A DNA stretch of 40,527 bases from an uncultured Bacteroidales bacterium (GTDB lineage Bacteria; Bacteroidota; Bacteroidia; Bacteroidales; Bacteroidaceae). The notes below the pieces were generated by a model. That model was not told where the DNA came from. It saw only the letters and a program-made list of their open reading frames with translations, and did no database searches. The position numbers and the translations under genes are program-made. The DNA lies in assembly GCA_945787885.1 (NCBI GenBank), contig CALZJF010000018.1, positions 1 through 40,527 on the forward strand, written 5' to 3'. Every line of letters begins with the position of its first letter. The stretch's first letter is position 1. This document shows, in pieces, positions 15,905-24,295 of this stretch.

Positions 15905-16486
15905 ATGGAAGTAATAAAGACAAAACTGGACGGGGTGCTCATCTTGGAGCCAAAGATTTTCAAGGACGACCGTGGCTATTTCTTCGAATCCTTTTCGCAG
16001 CGCGACTTTGATGCCTGTGTAGCTCCCCTGCTGGGTCATACGATACATTTTATTCAGGACAACGAGTCGAAATCGTCTTACGGAGTCATGCGCGGACTGC
16101 ACTATCAGCGAATGCCCTATACGCAGAGCAAGCTCGTGAGGGTGGTGCAGGGCAGTGTGCTGGACGTGGCGGTCGATATCCGGCATGGAAGTCCTACGTT
16201 TGGCGAGCATGTGGCGGTGGAACTGACTGCGGAGAACCATCGGCAGTTCTTCATACCGCGTGGCTTTGCACATGGTTTTGCCGTACTGAGCGAAACGGCA
16301 GTCTTCCAGTATAAATGCGATGCCTTCTATCATCCCGAAGCCGATGCCGGCATCAGCATCCTCGATGATTCTTTGGGCATAGACTGGCGCATACCGCAGG
16401 CGCAGGCTTTGCTCTCTGAAAAAGACCTTCGGCAACCTTTGTTGGCAGAGGCTCCTGCCGACTTTCATATTAACGACTGCTTATAA
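15905..16486 (+). CDS. rmlC: dTDP-4-dehydrorhamnose 3,5-epimerase
   Basis: RmlC epimerises C3 and C5 of dTDP-4-keto-6-deoxyglucose. The 193-aa cupin has DDRGYFFESFSQRDF near 20, MRGLHYQ near 61 with the catalytic His region, KLVRVVQGSVLDVAVDIR near 75 and FFIPRGFAHGFAVLS near 118. All are family hallmarks. It lies 67 bases after rmlA, and rmlD starts 9 bases after its stop. Confidence 0.96.
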   Translation: MEVIKTKLDGVLILEPKIFKDDRGYFFESFSQRDFDACVAPLLGHTIHFIQDNESKSSYGVMRGLHYQRMPYTQSKLVRVVQGSVLDVAVDIRHGSPTFGEHVAVELTAENHRQFFIPRGFAHGFAVLSETAVFQYKCDAFYHPEADAGISILDDSLGIDWRIPQAQALLSEKDLRQPLLAEAPADFHINDCL

Positions 16487-16495
16487 ACACCCCTT

Positions 16496-17386
16496 ATGAA
16501 CATACTTGTCACTGGTGCCAACGGACAGTTGGGCCACGAACTGCGCATGGCCAGCCGTGCTGCTGCCGACACCTATTTCTTTACGGATGTCTGCACGGGC
16601 GACGGCGACGATACGCTTTATCTTGACATCACGGATGCCCAGGCCGTGGGCAACATCGTCAGCAGTCGCGGCATTGATGCTATCGTGAATTGTGCAGCAT
16701 TCACCAATGTTGATGCCGCAGAGACAAACGAGGCACTTGCTGAGAAGCTCAATGCGCAGGCTCCCGAAATCCTGGCCCGCGTCATGGCAGAGACGGGCGG
16801 ACTGCTGATACACATTTCTACCGACTACGTCTTCGGGGCAGAGCCGTATAACCGTCCCTGCCGTGAAGACCAGCAGGGAACTCCCACTGGAGTCTATGGC
16901 CTGACCAAACTCCATGGCGAGCAGCGCATCGTCGAAGCAGGATGCGACTATCTTATTTTCCGCACGGCATGGTTGTATTCCGCTTTTGGCAAAAACTTTG
17001 TCAAGACGATGCTTGCCCTGATGCAGTCGCGCGAGAGGCTCAATGTCGTCTTCGACCAATGTGGCACTCCCACCTATGCTGCCGACCTTGCTGCCGCCAT
17101 CGTCCATATCCTTTCTTCCCGAAAATACGAAGGGAACACGGGCATTTATCATTACAGCAATGAAGGCGTCACATCATGGTATGACTTTGCTAAGATGATA
17201 GCCGACATACACGGCAATATCTCTTGCAACATTCTCCCGTGCCATTCTTCGGAGTTTCCTTCGCCCGTCGTTCGGCCTTCATACAGTGTGCTGGATAAGA
17301 CAAAGTTCAAGACGACTTTCGGCCTCGATGTCCCCTACTGGGTAGATTCTCTGCGACGTTGTATGCAGGTTCTTGCGGCTTCCTGA
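16496..17386 (+). CDS. rmlD: dTDP-4-dehydrorhamnose reductase
   Basis: RmlD reduces dTDP-4-keto-L-rhamnose to dTDP-L-rhamnose with NAD(P)H. The 296-aa short-chain dehydrogenase has the N-terminal glycine motif VTGANGQLGHEL (5-16), STDYVFGAE near 105 with the catalytic Thr/Ser region, and YGLTKLHGE near 131 as the YxxxK motif. FRTAWLYS near 155 is typical of RmlD. It is cotranscribed with rmlC by spacing; rmlB starts 65 bases later. Confidence 0.96.
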   Translation: MNILVTGANGQLGHELRMASRAAADTYFFTDVCTGDGDDTLYLDITDAQAVGNIVSSRGIDAIVNCAAFTNVDAAETNEALAEKLNAQAPEILARVMAETGGLLIHISTDYVFGAEPYNRPCREDQQGTPTGVYGLTKLHGEQRIVEAGCDYLIFRTAWLYSAFGKNFVKTMLALMQSRERLNVVFDQCGTPTYAADLAAAIVHILSSRKYEGNTGIYHYSNEGVTSWYDFAKMIADIHGNISCNILPCHSSEFPSPVVRPSYSVLDKTKFKTTFGLDVPYWVDSLRRCMQVLAAS

Positions 17387-17451
17387 GCTTCTTGCAGAAT
17401 GTATCTGATCATCTTCAATCTCCTTTCTCCATTTTCTTTCTCCCCTCCATC

Positions 17452-18591
17452 ATGTACAAGCGCAACATCCTCATTACGGGCGGTGCAGGCTTCATCGGAA
17501 GCCATGTGGTACGCCTTTTCGTCAATAAATATCCCGAGTATCGCATTATCAATCTCGACAAACTGACGTATGCTGGCAATCTGGCCAATCTTCGCGATAT
17601 AGAAGATAAGCCCAACTATCGTTTTGTCAAGATGGATATCTGCGATTTTGAAGGAACTCTGCAGCTGATGCGCGAAGAGAAAATCGATGGCATCATCCAT
17701 CTTGCTGCTGAGAGCCACGTCGATCGTAGCATAAAAGACCCCTTCACCTTTGCGCGCACAAACGTCATGGGCACGCTCACCCTCCTTCAAAGTGCAAAGC
17801 TCTATTGGGAGAGTTGCCCGGAGAAATATCAGGGCAAGCTCTTCTATCATATCTCAACCGATGAGGTGTACGGTGCGCTGGAAATGACTCATCCTGAAGG
17901 AATCGAGCCCCCGTTTTCCACTCGCGCCTCCTCGAGCAGCCACGAAGCCTATGGCAACGAGTTTTTTGTGGAAACCACCAAATACAATCCTCATTCTCCC
18001 TATAGCGCATCGAAGGCATCGAGCGACCATTTCGTCAGAGCCTACCATGACACCTATGGTATGCCCGTCATCGTCACTAACTGCTCGAACAATTACGGTC
18101 CCTATCAGTTCCCCGAAAAACTGATTCCTCTCTTCATTCACAACATTCGCCAGCGTAAGCCCCTGCCCGTCTATGGGCGTGGCGAGAATGTGCGCGACTG
18201 GCTCTATGTGGAAGACCATGCACGGGCCATTGATACCATTTTCCATCGGGGACGTGCGGCAGAGACCTACAATATTGGAGGATTCAACGAATGGAAGAAT
18301 ATTGATATCGTGAAGACCCTCATCCGTACTGCCGACCGTTTGCTCGGGCGTGCTGAAGAAGAAGATATGGGGCTCATCACCTATGTGGCTGACCGCTTGG
18401 GCCATGATATGCGCTATGCCATTGACAGCAGAAAGCTGCAGGCAGAACTCGGCTGGGAGCCCTCTCTGCAGTTTGAAGAGGGCATTGAGAAGACCGTACG
18501 CTGGTATCTCGACAACGAGGAGTGGGTGGACAATGTCACTTCTGGCGACTATCAGCGCTATTACGAGGAAATGTATCATTTGCAGAAGTAG
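17452..18591 (+). CDS. rmlB: dTDP-glucose 4,6-dehydratase
   Basis: RmlB converts dTDP-glucose to dTDP-4-keto-6-deoxyglucose. The 379-aa product starts MYKRNILITGGAGFIGSHVV with the NAD-binding GxxGxxG. It has LAAESHVDRSIKDP near 83, HISTDEVYGAL near 135 with the catalytic Thr-Asp-Glu, YSASKASSDHFVRAY near 183 as YxxxK and NNYGPYQFPEKLIPL near 215. The frame stays open upstream into rmlD, but the ATG at 17452 gives the family N-terminus. It is the last gene of the operon; a bidirectional terminator follows. Confidence 0.97.
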   Translation: MYKRNILITGGAGFIGSHVVRLFVNKYPEYRIINLDKLTYAGNLANLRDIEDKPNYRFVKMDICDFEGTLQLMREEKIDGIIHLAAESHVDRSIKDPFTFARTNVMGTLTLLQSAKLYWESCPEKYQGKLFYHISTDEVYGALEMTHPEGIEPPFSTRASSSSHEAYGNEFFVETTKYNPHSPYSASKASSDHFVRAYHDTYGMPVIVTNCSNNYGPYQFPEKLIPLFIHNIRQRKPLPVYGRGENVRDWLYVEDHARAIDTIFHRGRAAETYNIGGFNEWKNIDIVKTLIRTADRLLGRAEEEDMGLITYVADRLGHDMRYAIDSRKLQAELGWEPSLQFEEGIEKTVRWYLDNEEWVDNVTSGDYQRYYEEMYHLQK

Positions 18592-18670
18592 CTCTCTGCA
18601 GTGTTCTTCTCTCCTCTCCTCATGAATAATGTGTAGGTTGCCATGTGGCGCGAGATACACATTGTAGCCT

Positions 18671-18717
18671 AAAAGAAAAAGGGGGGGCGAATTCATGCGG
18701 ACTCGCCCCCCCTTCTT
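18671..18717. terminator. bidirectional terminator between rmlB and panD
   Basis: A 12-bp GC-rich stem (AAGGGGGGGCGA at 18679-18690 with TCGCCCCCCCTT at 18703-18714) has an A-rich run on its left and CTTT on its right. It can serve both convergent units. Confidence 0.85.
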
Positions 18718-18756
18718 TAGAATGTTAGAGGTAGCTGTATATGTTTTTGCGAAACC

Positions 18757-19104
18757 TTAGTGCAGATGGTTGGTCTCGTCGGGGAATACAACTTTCGGCT
18801 CCCACGTGCGAGCTTCCTCTGGGGTCATGGCTGCATAGGCCATGATGATAACCTCATCGCCCACTTGAAATCTGCGTGCTGCCGCACCATTCAGGCAGAT
18901 ACATCCTGTATCGCGCGGGCCAGCAATGGCATAGGTTTCAATGCGTTCGCCGTTCATATTATTGACGACGCTGACACGTTCGTGCGGCAATATGCCTACC
19001 GCATCCATCAGGTCAGAGTCGATGGTGATGCTTCCCATGTAGTGAAGGTTGGCCTCCGTGACGGTGGCGCAGTGTATTTTGGATTTCAGAATGCTGAGCG
19101 TCAT
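18757..19104 (-). CDS. panD: aspartate 1-decarboxylase proenzyme
   Basis: PanD decarboxylates aspartate to beta-alanine for pantothenate. The 115-aa product [20 protein letters not shown] has the self-cleavage site Gly24-Ser25 in YMGSITID, where Ser25 becomes the pyruvoyl cofactor, and the conserved [12 protein letters not shown] and [20 protein letters not shown] blocks. The open frame extends 21 codons upstream, but the Met at 19104 places Ser at 25 as in the family. It follows panC by 40 bases; the two form a unit that makes and uses beta-alanine. Confidence 0.97.
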   Translation of the reverse strand: MTLSILKSKIHCATVTEANLHYMGSITIDSDLMDAVGILPHERVSVVNNMNGERIETYAIAGPRDTGCICLNGAAARRFQVGDEVIIMAYAAMTPEEARTWEPKVVFPDETNHLH

Positions 19105-19144
19105 ATTATAATATATATATGGAGAGGGAGAGAGGTTGTTGCCG

Positions 19145-20032
19145 TTATCGGTAGCAAATGTTGTCAATCAAGCGTATAGGTGTCTGCCCGCAGTGAACAG
19201 TGATGCAGCCCTGAATGTGAGGAGCGGCGTCCCATGCCGTCACGGGTAGCAGCGAGAGGGCATCGACAATCTCGAAATATTCCACTTCCAATCCTGCCTG
19301 AGCGTTTATTTCTGACATCACCCAATCGTGCGTCTCGCGGACGGAGTGTGTGCGAGCATATTCCACGCTGGCGAAGAGTGTGCGGCTGATGTGTGTTGCC
19401 GTCTGCCGTTCATCGTCTGTCAGCAGGGCGTTGCGGCTTGATAGTGCAAGGCCACTCTCTTCTCGTACGATGGGGCAGGCCACTAATTCAAACTGGAAAC
19501 CGAGGTCGGCCATCATGGCTCGTATGACGGCAATTTGCTGAAAGTCTTTCTCTCCGAAATAGGCTTTGTCGGGGCAGCACCATTCAAACAGTCGGCTCAC
19601 GATTTGGCATACGCCGTTGAAATGTCCGGGGCGTCGTGCGCCTTCCATCACACTGTCGGTGGGGGGATAGCTGAAGCGTCGGGTGTCAGGCTTGGGGTAC
19701 ACCTCTTCGACACTGGGGGCAAAGACCATGATTTCTGGCTGTTGATGGCAGGCATGTGTCGTGGTTTCTGCGAGAAGCGATTCCAGCAGGGTGCAGTCAG
19801 CTTGCAGGGTGCGGGGATAACGGTCCAGGTCGGCCGAATCGTTGAATTGGGTGGGATTTACAAAGATGCTGACCACGGTCAGTTCATTCTCTGCAAGACT
19901 ACGGCGTACGAGGGAGGCATGGCCAGCATGAAGTGCGCCCATCGTTGGTACAAGACCGATGCCATTGCAGTGAGCCTGACGGGCGCGAGCAAGACTTTCG
20001 GTCAACTCAGAGATGGTATGTATAATTGTCAT
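19145..20032 (-). CDS. panC: pantothenate synthetase
   Basis: PanC joins pantoate and beta-alanine with ATP to pantothenate. The 295-aa product has the HIGH-type motif in [15 protein letters not shown] (28-42), the pantoate-binding FVNPTQFN near 57, YFGEKDFQQ near 157 and [12 protein letters not shown] near 196 in the KMSKS-like position. There is a somewhat longer segment than usual at about 90-105 ([12 protein letters not shown]). It is the first gene of panC-panD. Confidence 0.96.
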   Translation of the reverse strand: MTIIHTISELTESLARARQAHCNGIGLVPTMGALHAGHASLVRRSLAENELTVVSIFVNPTQFNDSADLDRYPRTLQADCTLLESLLAETTTHACHQQPEIMVFAPSVEEVYPKPDTRRFSYPPTDSVMEGARRPGHFNGVCQIVSRLFEWCCPDKAYFGEKDFQQIAVIRAMMADLGFQFELVACPIVREESGLALSSRNALLTDDERQTATHISRTLFASVEYARTHSVRETHDWVMSEINAQAGLEVEYFEIVDALSLLPVTAWDAAPHIQGCITVHCGQTPIRLIDNICYR

Positions 20033-20080
20033 GATGGAACGGAGGGGATAGACCCCTTTTTATGTTTTTTTATGGGTCTG

Positions 20081-20112
20081 CAAAATTACGACACTCTGAC
20101 GGAATATGCCAA
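20081..20112 (-). promoter_or_regulatory. panC promoter, Bacteroidetes type
   Basis: On the minus strand TAATTTTG at 20081-20088 is the -7 box, with TTG 21-22 bases upstream (near 20110) as -33. Initiation would be about 40 bases before the panC start. Confidence 0.65.
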
Positions 20113-20181
20113 TTTTCATGAAGTAAAATGGACGAAACGGGCGCAAAACCCTGATTTTGTTAGGGAATTTTTATAAAAGCC

Positions 20182-20212
20182 TTGGGTATCTGATGCTTCC
20201 TATCTATATTTG
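20182..20212 (+). promoter_or_regulatory. promoter of the PurF-like gene
   Basis: TATATTTG at 20205-20212 fits TAnnTTTG, and TTG near 20183 lies about 20 bases upstream. The transcript would carry a leader of about 130 nt before the ATG at 20349. Confidence 0.65.
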
Positions 20213-20348
20213 CATCCCCAAAATAGCCCCCAAAGTGTAGCCCTGAGACTACGATGCGTTGCCCCCACAGGGTGCGGCCATGTGGGCGATAGACAACTAC
20301 AGACACGCAAGCGACAAAAAACTAAAACGACTAATACGATAAGTTTAT

Positions 20349-21779
20349 ATGGGAGGATTCTTCGGCACTATCAGCAAGGTACCCTGCGTAAACGATTTGT
20401 TCTACGGAACAGACTATTGCTCACACCTCGGCACACGTCGTGCCGGTATGGCCACCTTCTCTAAGGAGAAGGGTTTTTTACGCTCCATCCACAGTTTGGA
20501 AAGCAACTATTTCCGTACAAAGTTTGAGCCAGAATTAGAGAAATTCGTTGGCAACAGTGGTATTGGCATTATCAGCGATACCGATGCGCAGCCGCAATTG
20601 ATGAACAGCCATTTAGGGCGATTCGCTATCGTCACGGTGGCAAAGGTGGTAAATCTGGAAGAATTGGCAGAGGAACTGTTGTCTGAGGGCATGACACTCA
20701 GCGAATTTTCGAGTGGCAACATCAATACCACGGAGTTGATAGCAGTGCTGATATGTCGTGGTAAGAATTTTGTCGATGGCATTGAAAATGTCTTCCGTCG
20801 TGTGAAGGGAAGTTGCTCATTGCTCGTGCTGACGGAAGATGGCATCATCGCCGCCCGCGATACGTGGGGCCGTACGCCCGTCGTCATCGGACAAAAGGAG
20901 GGAGCTTGGTGTGTAGGTAGCGAGACGGCAAGTTTCCACAATTTAGGGTATGAGACCGAGCGTTTCATTGGTCCGGGCGAAATCGTGCGCATAACTGCCG
21001 ATGGTGTGGAACAATTGCGAAAGCCGAACAAGGGAATGCAGATTTGCTCCTTCCTTTGGGTATATTATGGCTTCCCTACTTCTTGCTATGAAGGACGGAA
21101 TGTAGAGGAAGTGCGCTTCGCCACAGGTAAGGCGATGGGCGAAAAAGACGACACGGAGGTTGACTGCGCATGCGGCATCCCTGATTCTGGTGTAGGCATG
21201 GCTTTCGGTTATGCAGCAGGACACGGAGTGCCTTATCAGCGTGCCGTCTGCAAATATACCCCGACGTGGCCGCGTTCGTTTACCCCGAGTGTGCAGAGCC
21301 GTCGTGAGTTCATTGCAAAAATGAAGTTGATACCCAATAAGGATGTCATTCGCGGGAAGCGCATCGTCTTCTGCGATGACAGTATCGTACGTGGAACGCA
21401 GTTGCGCGACAACACGCAGGCACTTCATGAATGTGGTGCGCAGGCAGCTCATATGCGCATTGCTTGTCCGCCGCTGATTTATGGCTGTCCCTTCATAGGC
21501 TTTACCTCGTCGAAATCTGACCTTGAGTTGATTACGCGGCGCATCATTGCCGAGCTGGAAGGCGACCCCAACAAACGTTTGGAAGAATACGCGCGTACGG
21601 GCTCGCCAGAATACAAAAGATTGGTGGAGGAGATTGCGAAACGTCTGAATCTTGACTCGCTGAAGTTTTCTACCATCGAAGACCTCGTAGCTTCCATTGG
21701 ACTTCCGAAGTGCAAGATTTGCACGCACTGTTTCGATGGCAGCAGTCTGCATACGCTCGAAGACCATAATATGGATTGA
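20349..21779 (+). CDS. PurF-like amidophosphoribosyltransferase paralogue lacking the N-terminal Cys
   Basis: The 476-aa product aligns by eye along PurF: an N-terminal Ntn glutaminase-like domain (1-230), then a phosphoribosyltransferase domain with the PRPP loop IVFCDDSIVRGTQL near 340. Cys residues in ICSFLWVYY, YGCPFIGF and CKICTHC match the iron-sulfur ligand positions of Bacillus-type PurF. Active PurF has a Cys nucleophile at the mature N-terminus (CGxxG). Here the start is MGGFFG, with Gly in that place and no upstream Cys in frame. It could use free ammonia, another ammonia source or a different substrate. I recall similar Gly versions in other Bacteroidales, so this is probably a paralogue, not a mutation. 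A strong terminator follows. Confidence 0.85.
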   Translation: MGGFFGTISKVPCVNDLFYGTDYCSHLGTRRAGMATFSKEKGFLRSIHSLESNYFRTKFEPELEKFVGNSGIGIISDTDAQPQLMNSHLGRFAIVTVAKVVNLEELAEELLSEGMTLSEFSSGNINTTELIAVLICRGKNFVDGIENVFRRVKGSCSLLVLTEDGIIAARDTWGRTPVVIGQKEGAWCVGSETASFHNLGYETERFIGPGEIVRITADGVEQLRKPNKGMQICSFLWVYYGFPTSCYEGRNVEEVRFATGKAMGEKDDTEVDCACGIPDSGVGMAFGYAAGHGVPYQRAVCKYTPTWPRSFTPSVQSRREFIAKMKLIPNKDVIRGKRIVFCDDSIVRGTQLRDNTQALHECGAQAAHMRIACPPLIYGCPFIGFTSSKSDLELITRRIIAELEGDPNKRLEEYARTGSPEYKRLVEEIAKRLNLDSLKFSTIEDLVASIGLPKCKICTHCFDGSSLHTLEDHNMD

Positions 21780-21791
21780 TGAGGCTCAATA

Positions 21792-21846
21792 AAAAAGTAG
21801 CGAGGGATAAGTCTTATTAAGGACTTATCCCTCGCTACTTTTTTTC
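21792..21846. terminator. bidirectional terminator
   Basis: A perfect stem of about 22 pairs (AGTAGCGAGGGATAAGTC on the left arm) with an 8-nt loop has an A-run to the left and a T-run to the right. It serves the PurF-like gene (+) and the convergent HAD gene (-). Confidence 0.93.
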
Positions 21847-21855
21847 GTTTGAAAC

Positions 21856-22506
21856 TTATTGCTCCTTCCCCCATGATTCTGCGTTTGGAATCAAGGGCCA
21901 GGGACATTCATGCAGCCCGCCGAACGTCAAGTCTGCCCATTCGCTGACGATGCTTTCATCGTGAGTCGTAGTTAGTCCGACTACGAAAGCGCCACTTGTC
22001 CGTGCGGCTTTTAGTCCGTTGATGCTATCTTCAAACACAGCGCATTCCTGTATGTCTGCTCCCATAGCCTCTGCCGCGCGTAGGTAGCAGTCAGGGAAGG
22101 GTTTTCCTCGGCCAGCATCTTCTGCCGTGAAGATACGGTCGAAGAGGAGGTGGAGTGAGGGCTGTTGTTTTGCCAGCGAAGCCATTTTCTGCTTATTGCT
22201 GCTCGTTACGACTGCGCACGGTATGCCAGCCGTATGGAGCTGGCCGAGAAATTCTTCCACCCCGGGGAAGACATCGTAGCGCATGGTAGCTTCGAAATCC
22301 AGCAAGCGAGCTTCAACATTGTCAAAGATAGCATCATCGCGGAAGTATTTTTCGCGAATGGCAGTCAGGGCGTTTCCCTTGATGCTGAAGGCAAAGTCAG
22401 GGAGTTGCGGATAGTAAGTTTGTCCGATGGCCTGCCAGAACTTTGAATACTGGGTTTCCGTGTCAATGATGACACCATCGAGGTCGAAAAGGGCAACTTT
22501 CAGCAT
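21856..22506 (-). CDS. HAD-family phosphatase, beta-phosphoglucomutase-like
   Basis: The 216-aa product starts MLKVALFDLDGVIIDTE, a full DxDxT-type motif I with the acidic residue of the cap-containing subfamily. It has VVTSSNK near 99 (motif II), GKPFPDCYLRAA near 134 (motif III Lys) and VFEDSINGLKAARTSG near 156 (motif IV). It should dephosphorylate a small sugar or polyol phosphate or act as a phosphomutase; the substrate is not readable. It lies 102 bases after the MaoC-like gene on the same strand. Confidence 0.88.
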   Translation of the reverse strand: MLKVALFDLDGVIIDTETQYSKFWQAIGQTYYPQLPDFAFSIKGNALTAIREKYFRDDAIFDNVEARLLDFEATMRYDVFPGVEEFLGQLHTAGIPCAVVTSSNKQKMASLAKQQPSLHLLFDRIFTAEDAGRGKPFPDCYLRAAEAMGADIQECAVFEDSINGLKAARTSGAFVVGLTTTHDESIVSEWADLTFGGLHECPWPLIPNAESWGKEQ

Positions 22507-22608
22507 AGCAGCAATATGATGGTAGAGGTGATGGATGGGGTAGGGGAGATGAAAAAGGGGCGTTCCATACAGATATATAGCACACCCCCTATTGTTTTTA
22601 TGAAAATC

Positions 22609-23064
22609 TTAGAGGAAATGATAGAGGAAAGTGGCATTACCCGTGAGTGCCGGTTTCTTCTGACCCTCTATCTCAATCTTGAAGGCGATGACAGCCTTGC
22701 AGATACCATGGATATTGGCAATGTCGGCGAGTGTGGAAATCATGCGTATGCGCTGTCCGCTCAGCACGGCCTGTCCGAATTTCATCTTGTCCATACCATA
22801 GTTGACCATCATTTTAAGGTTGTTGACCTGAATGGTCTGTTCCCAAAGGTGAGGGAGGAGGCTGAGCGTCAGGTATCCATGAGCGATGGTTTGTCCGAAG
22901 GGGCCATTCTTGGCACGTTCGGGATCAACGTGTATCCACTGGTGGTCGAGCGTGGCATCAGCAAACATGTTGATGCGCTCTTGAGAAACTTCGAGCCAAT
23001 CGGAAATTCCGAGGGTTTCGCCTACGTGTGATGCAAACTCTTCGTAGTTGTTGATGATAAGCAT
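22609..23064 (-). CDS. MaoC-family (R)-hydratase
   Basis: The 151-aa hot-dog fold protein carries the hydratase 2 motif with catalytic Asp and His in ADATLDHQWIHVDPERA (near 36-52), followed by GQTIAHGYLTLSLLP near 58-72. Family members hydrate trans-2-enoyl-CoA or similar thioesters, or act in side-chain metabolism. No fatty acid genes are adjacent, so the pathway is open. Confidence 0.88.
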   Translation of the reverse strand: MLIINNYEEFASHVGETLGISDWLEVSQERINMFADATLDHQWIHVDPERAKNGPFGQTIAHGYLTLSLLPHLWEQTIQVNNLKMMVNYGMDKMKFGQAVLSGQRIRMISTLADIANIHGICKAVIAFKIEIEGQKKPALTGNATFLYHFL

Positions 23065-23274
23065 GATGGTTGTCTTTGAATATTAACTGTTCTGATAAAT
23101 ATATAAATAAGTGTGTCCGAAAGAAGTCTTGTGTCTGAAGTTTTCTGTATGAGTGGCGCGGCTATCCAATCATATCAAACTCGGCAGTGACGAGGAGTGA
23201 AACAATCTGAATAGCAACTCCTGTTGTTCTTTTTTTATGTTGATAGCGCGAAATTACGAAATTCCCTGATTTTT
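23065..23274. other. divergent intergenic region, MaoC gene and OmpA gene
   Basis: This is the upstream region of both the MaoC-like gene (-) and the OmpA-type lipoprotein gene (+). I find a clear promoter only for the latter (23275-23306). A TAATTTCG near 23250 on the minus strand is one base off the -7 box and could serve the MaoC gene. No other feature is visible. Confidence 0.4.
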
Positions 23275-23306
23275 TTTGTGCTTTTATCTTGAAAGCCGTA
23301 CTTTTG
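23275..23306 (+). promoter_or_regulatory. promoter of the OmpA-type lipoprotein gene
   Basis: TTTG at 23275-23278, exactly 20 bases, then TACTTTTG at 23299-23306: a full-consensus Bacteroidetes promoter. The leader would be about 140 nt. Confidence 0.82.
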
Positions 23307-23450
23307 CGTTGATTTCCCGAATGAAGTGTATGTTGTGTGTTCAAAAACTCATGTTTTGGGAGATAACCGCATACACAGAGGAGCAATTAGCTCCTCTCCC
23401 TCCACTGGCAGATATTTCATCTCTATTATTTATTTTATTTTTTTACCATT

Positions 23451-24176
23451 ATGAAACTCAAAACTTTTGTATTTGCGCTTATCGCATGTTTTCTGACCAC
23501 GAGTTGCTCGCTGACCAATGCTGCCAAGGGTGGTATGATTGGTGGTGCAAGCGGTGGTGCAGCTGGTGCTGCTGTAGGTCTGCTCATCAGCAAGCTCGCT
23601 GGCACTAATACGGCTAAGACCACGAGTATCGCTGCTGCCGCTGGTGTGGCAGTAGGTGCAACGGCTGGTTCGCTCATCGGCCACAAGATGGACAAGGCTG
23701 CTAAGGCTGCCGCCGCTCTGAACGGTGCACAGGCCGAAGTCCTCACTGATGGTGACGGTACGAGCTACGTGAAAGTAACCTTCGATAGTGGCATCCTCTT
23801 CGCTTCTGGTAAGAGCGTGCTCAACGCTGCCGCACAGAGCAGCCTGAGCAGCTTCGCAAAGAATGTGCTCACCCCTGACATGGATGTGAACATCATTGGT
23901 TATACCGACAACGATGCTTGGAGAGGTTGCACCCCCGAGCAGAGCGTACAGAAGAACCTCGACCTTTCGCAGGCTCGTGCAAACGCTGTGAGCAATTACC
24001 TGAAGAGCAATGGTGCTACTGCTACTCAGATTAGCAGCGTACAGGGACTTGGCGAGGCCAATCCCGTTGCCAGCAACGATACTGCTGAGGGCAAGGCTCA
24101 GAACCGCCGCGTTGAGGTTTACATCCTCCCCTCGGCTGCCATGATTGAATCTGCCAACAATGGTACTCTTAAGTAA
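23451..24176 (+). CDS. OmpA-family lipoprotein with glycine zipper (YiaD-like)
   Basis: The 241-aa product has a lipoprotein signal MKLKTFVFALIACFLTTSC with lipid-modified Cys19. A Gly/Ala-rich stretch (about 27-80, GGMIGGASGGAAGAAVG) resembles a glycine zipper. The OmpA C-terminal domain (about 105-228) has FASGKSVLNAAA, LSQARANAVSNYLKSNG and the peptidoglycan-contact NRRVEVYI. It probably sits in the outer membrane and binds peptidoglycan non-covalently. A consensus promoter and two hairpins frame it as a single-gene unit, and its very even codon use suggests high expression. Confidence 0.92.
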   Translation: MKLKTFVFALIACFLTTSCSLTNAAKGGMIGGASGGAAGAAVGLLISKLAGTNTAKTTSIAAAAGVAVGATAGSLIGHKMDKAAKAAAALNGAQAEVLTDGDGTSYVKVTFDSGILFASGKSVLNAAAQSSLSSFAKNVLTPDMDVNIIGYTDNDAWRGCTPEQSVQKNLDLSQARANAVSNYLKSNGATATQISSVQGLGEANPVASNDTAEGKAQNRRVEVYILPSAAMIESANNGTLK

Positions 24177-24193
24177 TCTGTATTGATTTCCCC

Positions 24194-24285
24194 ATCTCGC
24201 CTTGCTCAATAACAGTGTGAGGCGAGATTTCAAAAGAGCGGCACAGGAATTAGCAATGATTCCTGTGCCGCTCACTTTTATTTTT
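24194..24285. terminator. two hairpins between convergent genes
   Basis: ATCTCGCC/GGCGAGAT form a stem at 24194-24229. GAGCGGCACAGGAAT at 24236-24250 pairs with ATTCCTGTGCCGCTC to 24273, followed by ACTTTTATTTTTAT. The second is a good terminator for the OmpA-type gene and, read the other way, for the NrnA-like gene. Confidence 0.85.
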
Positions 24286-24295
24286 ATAACTATAA

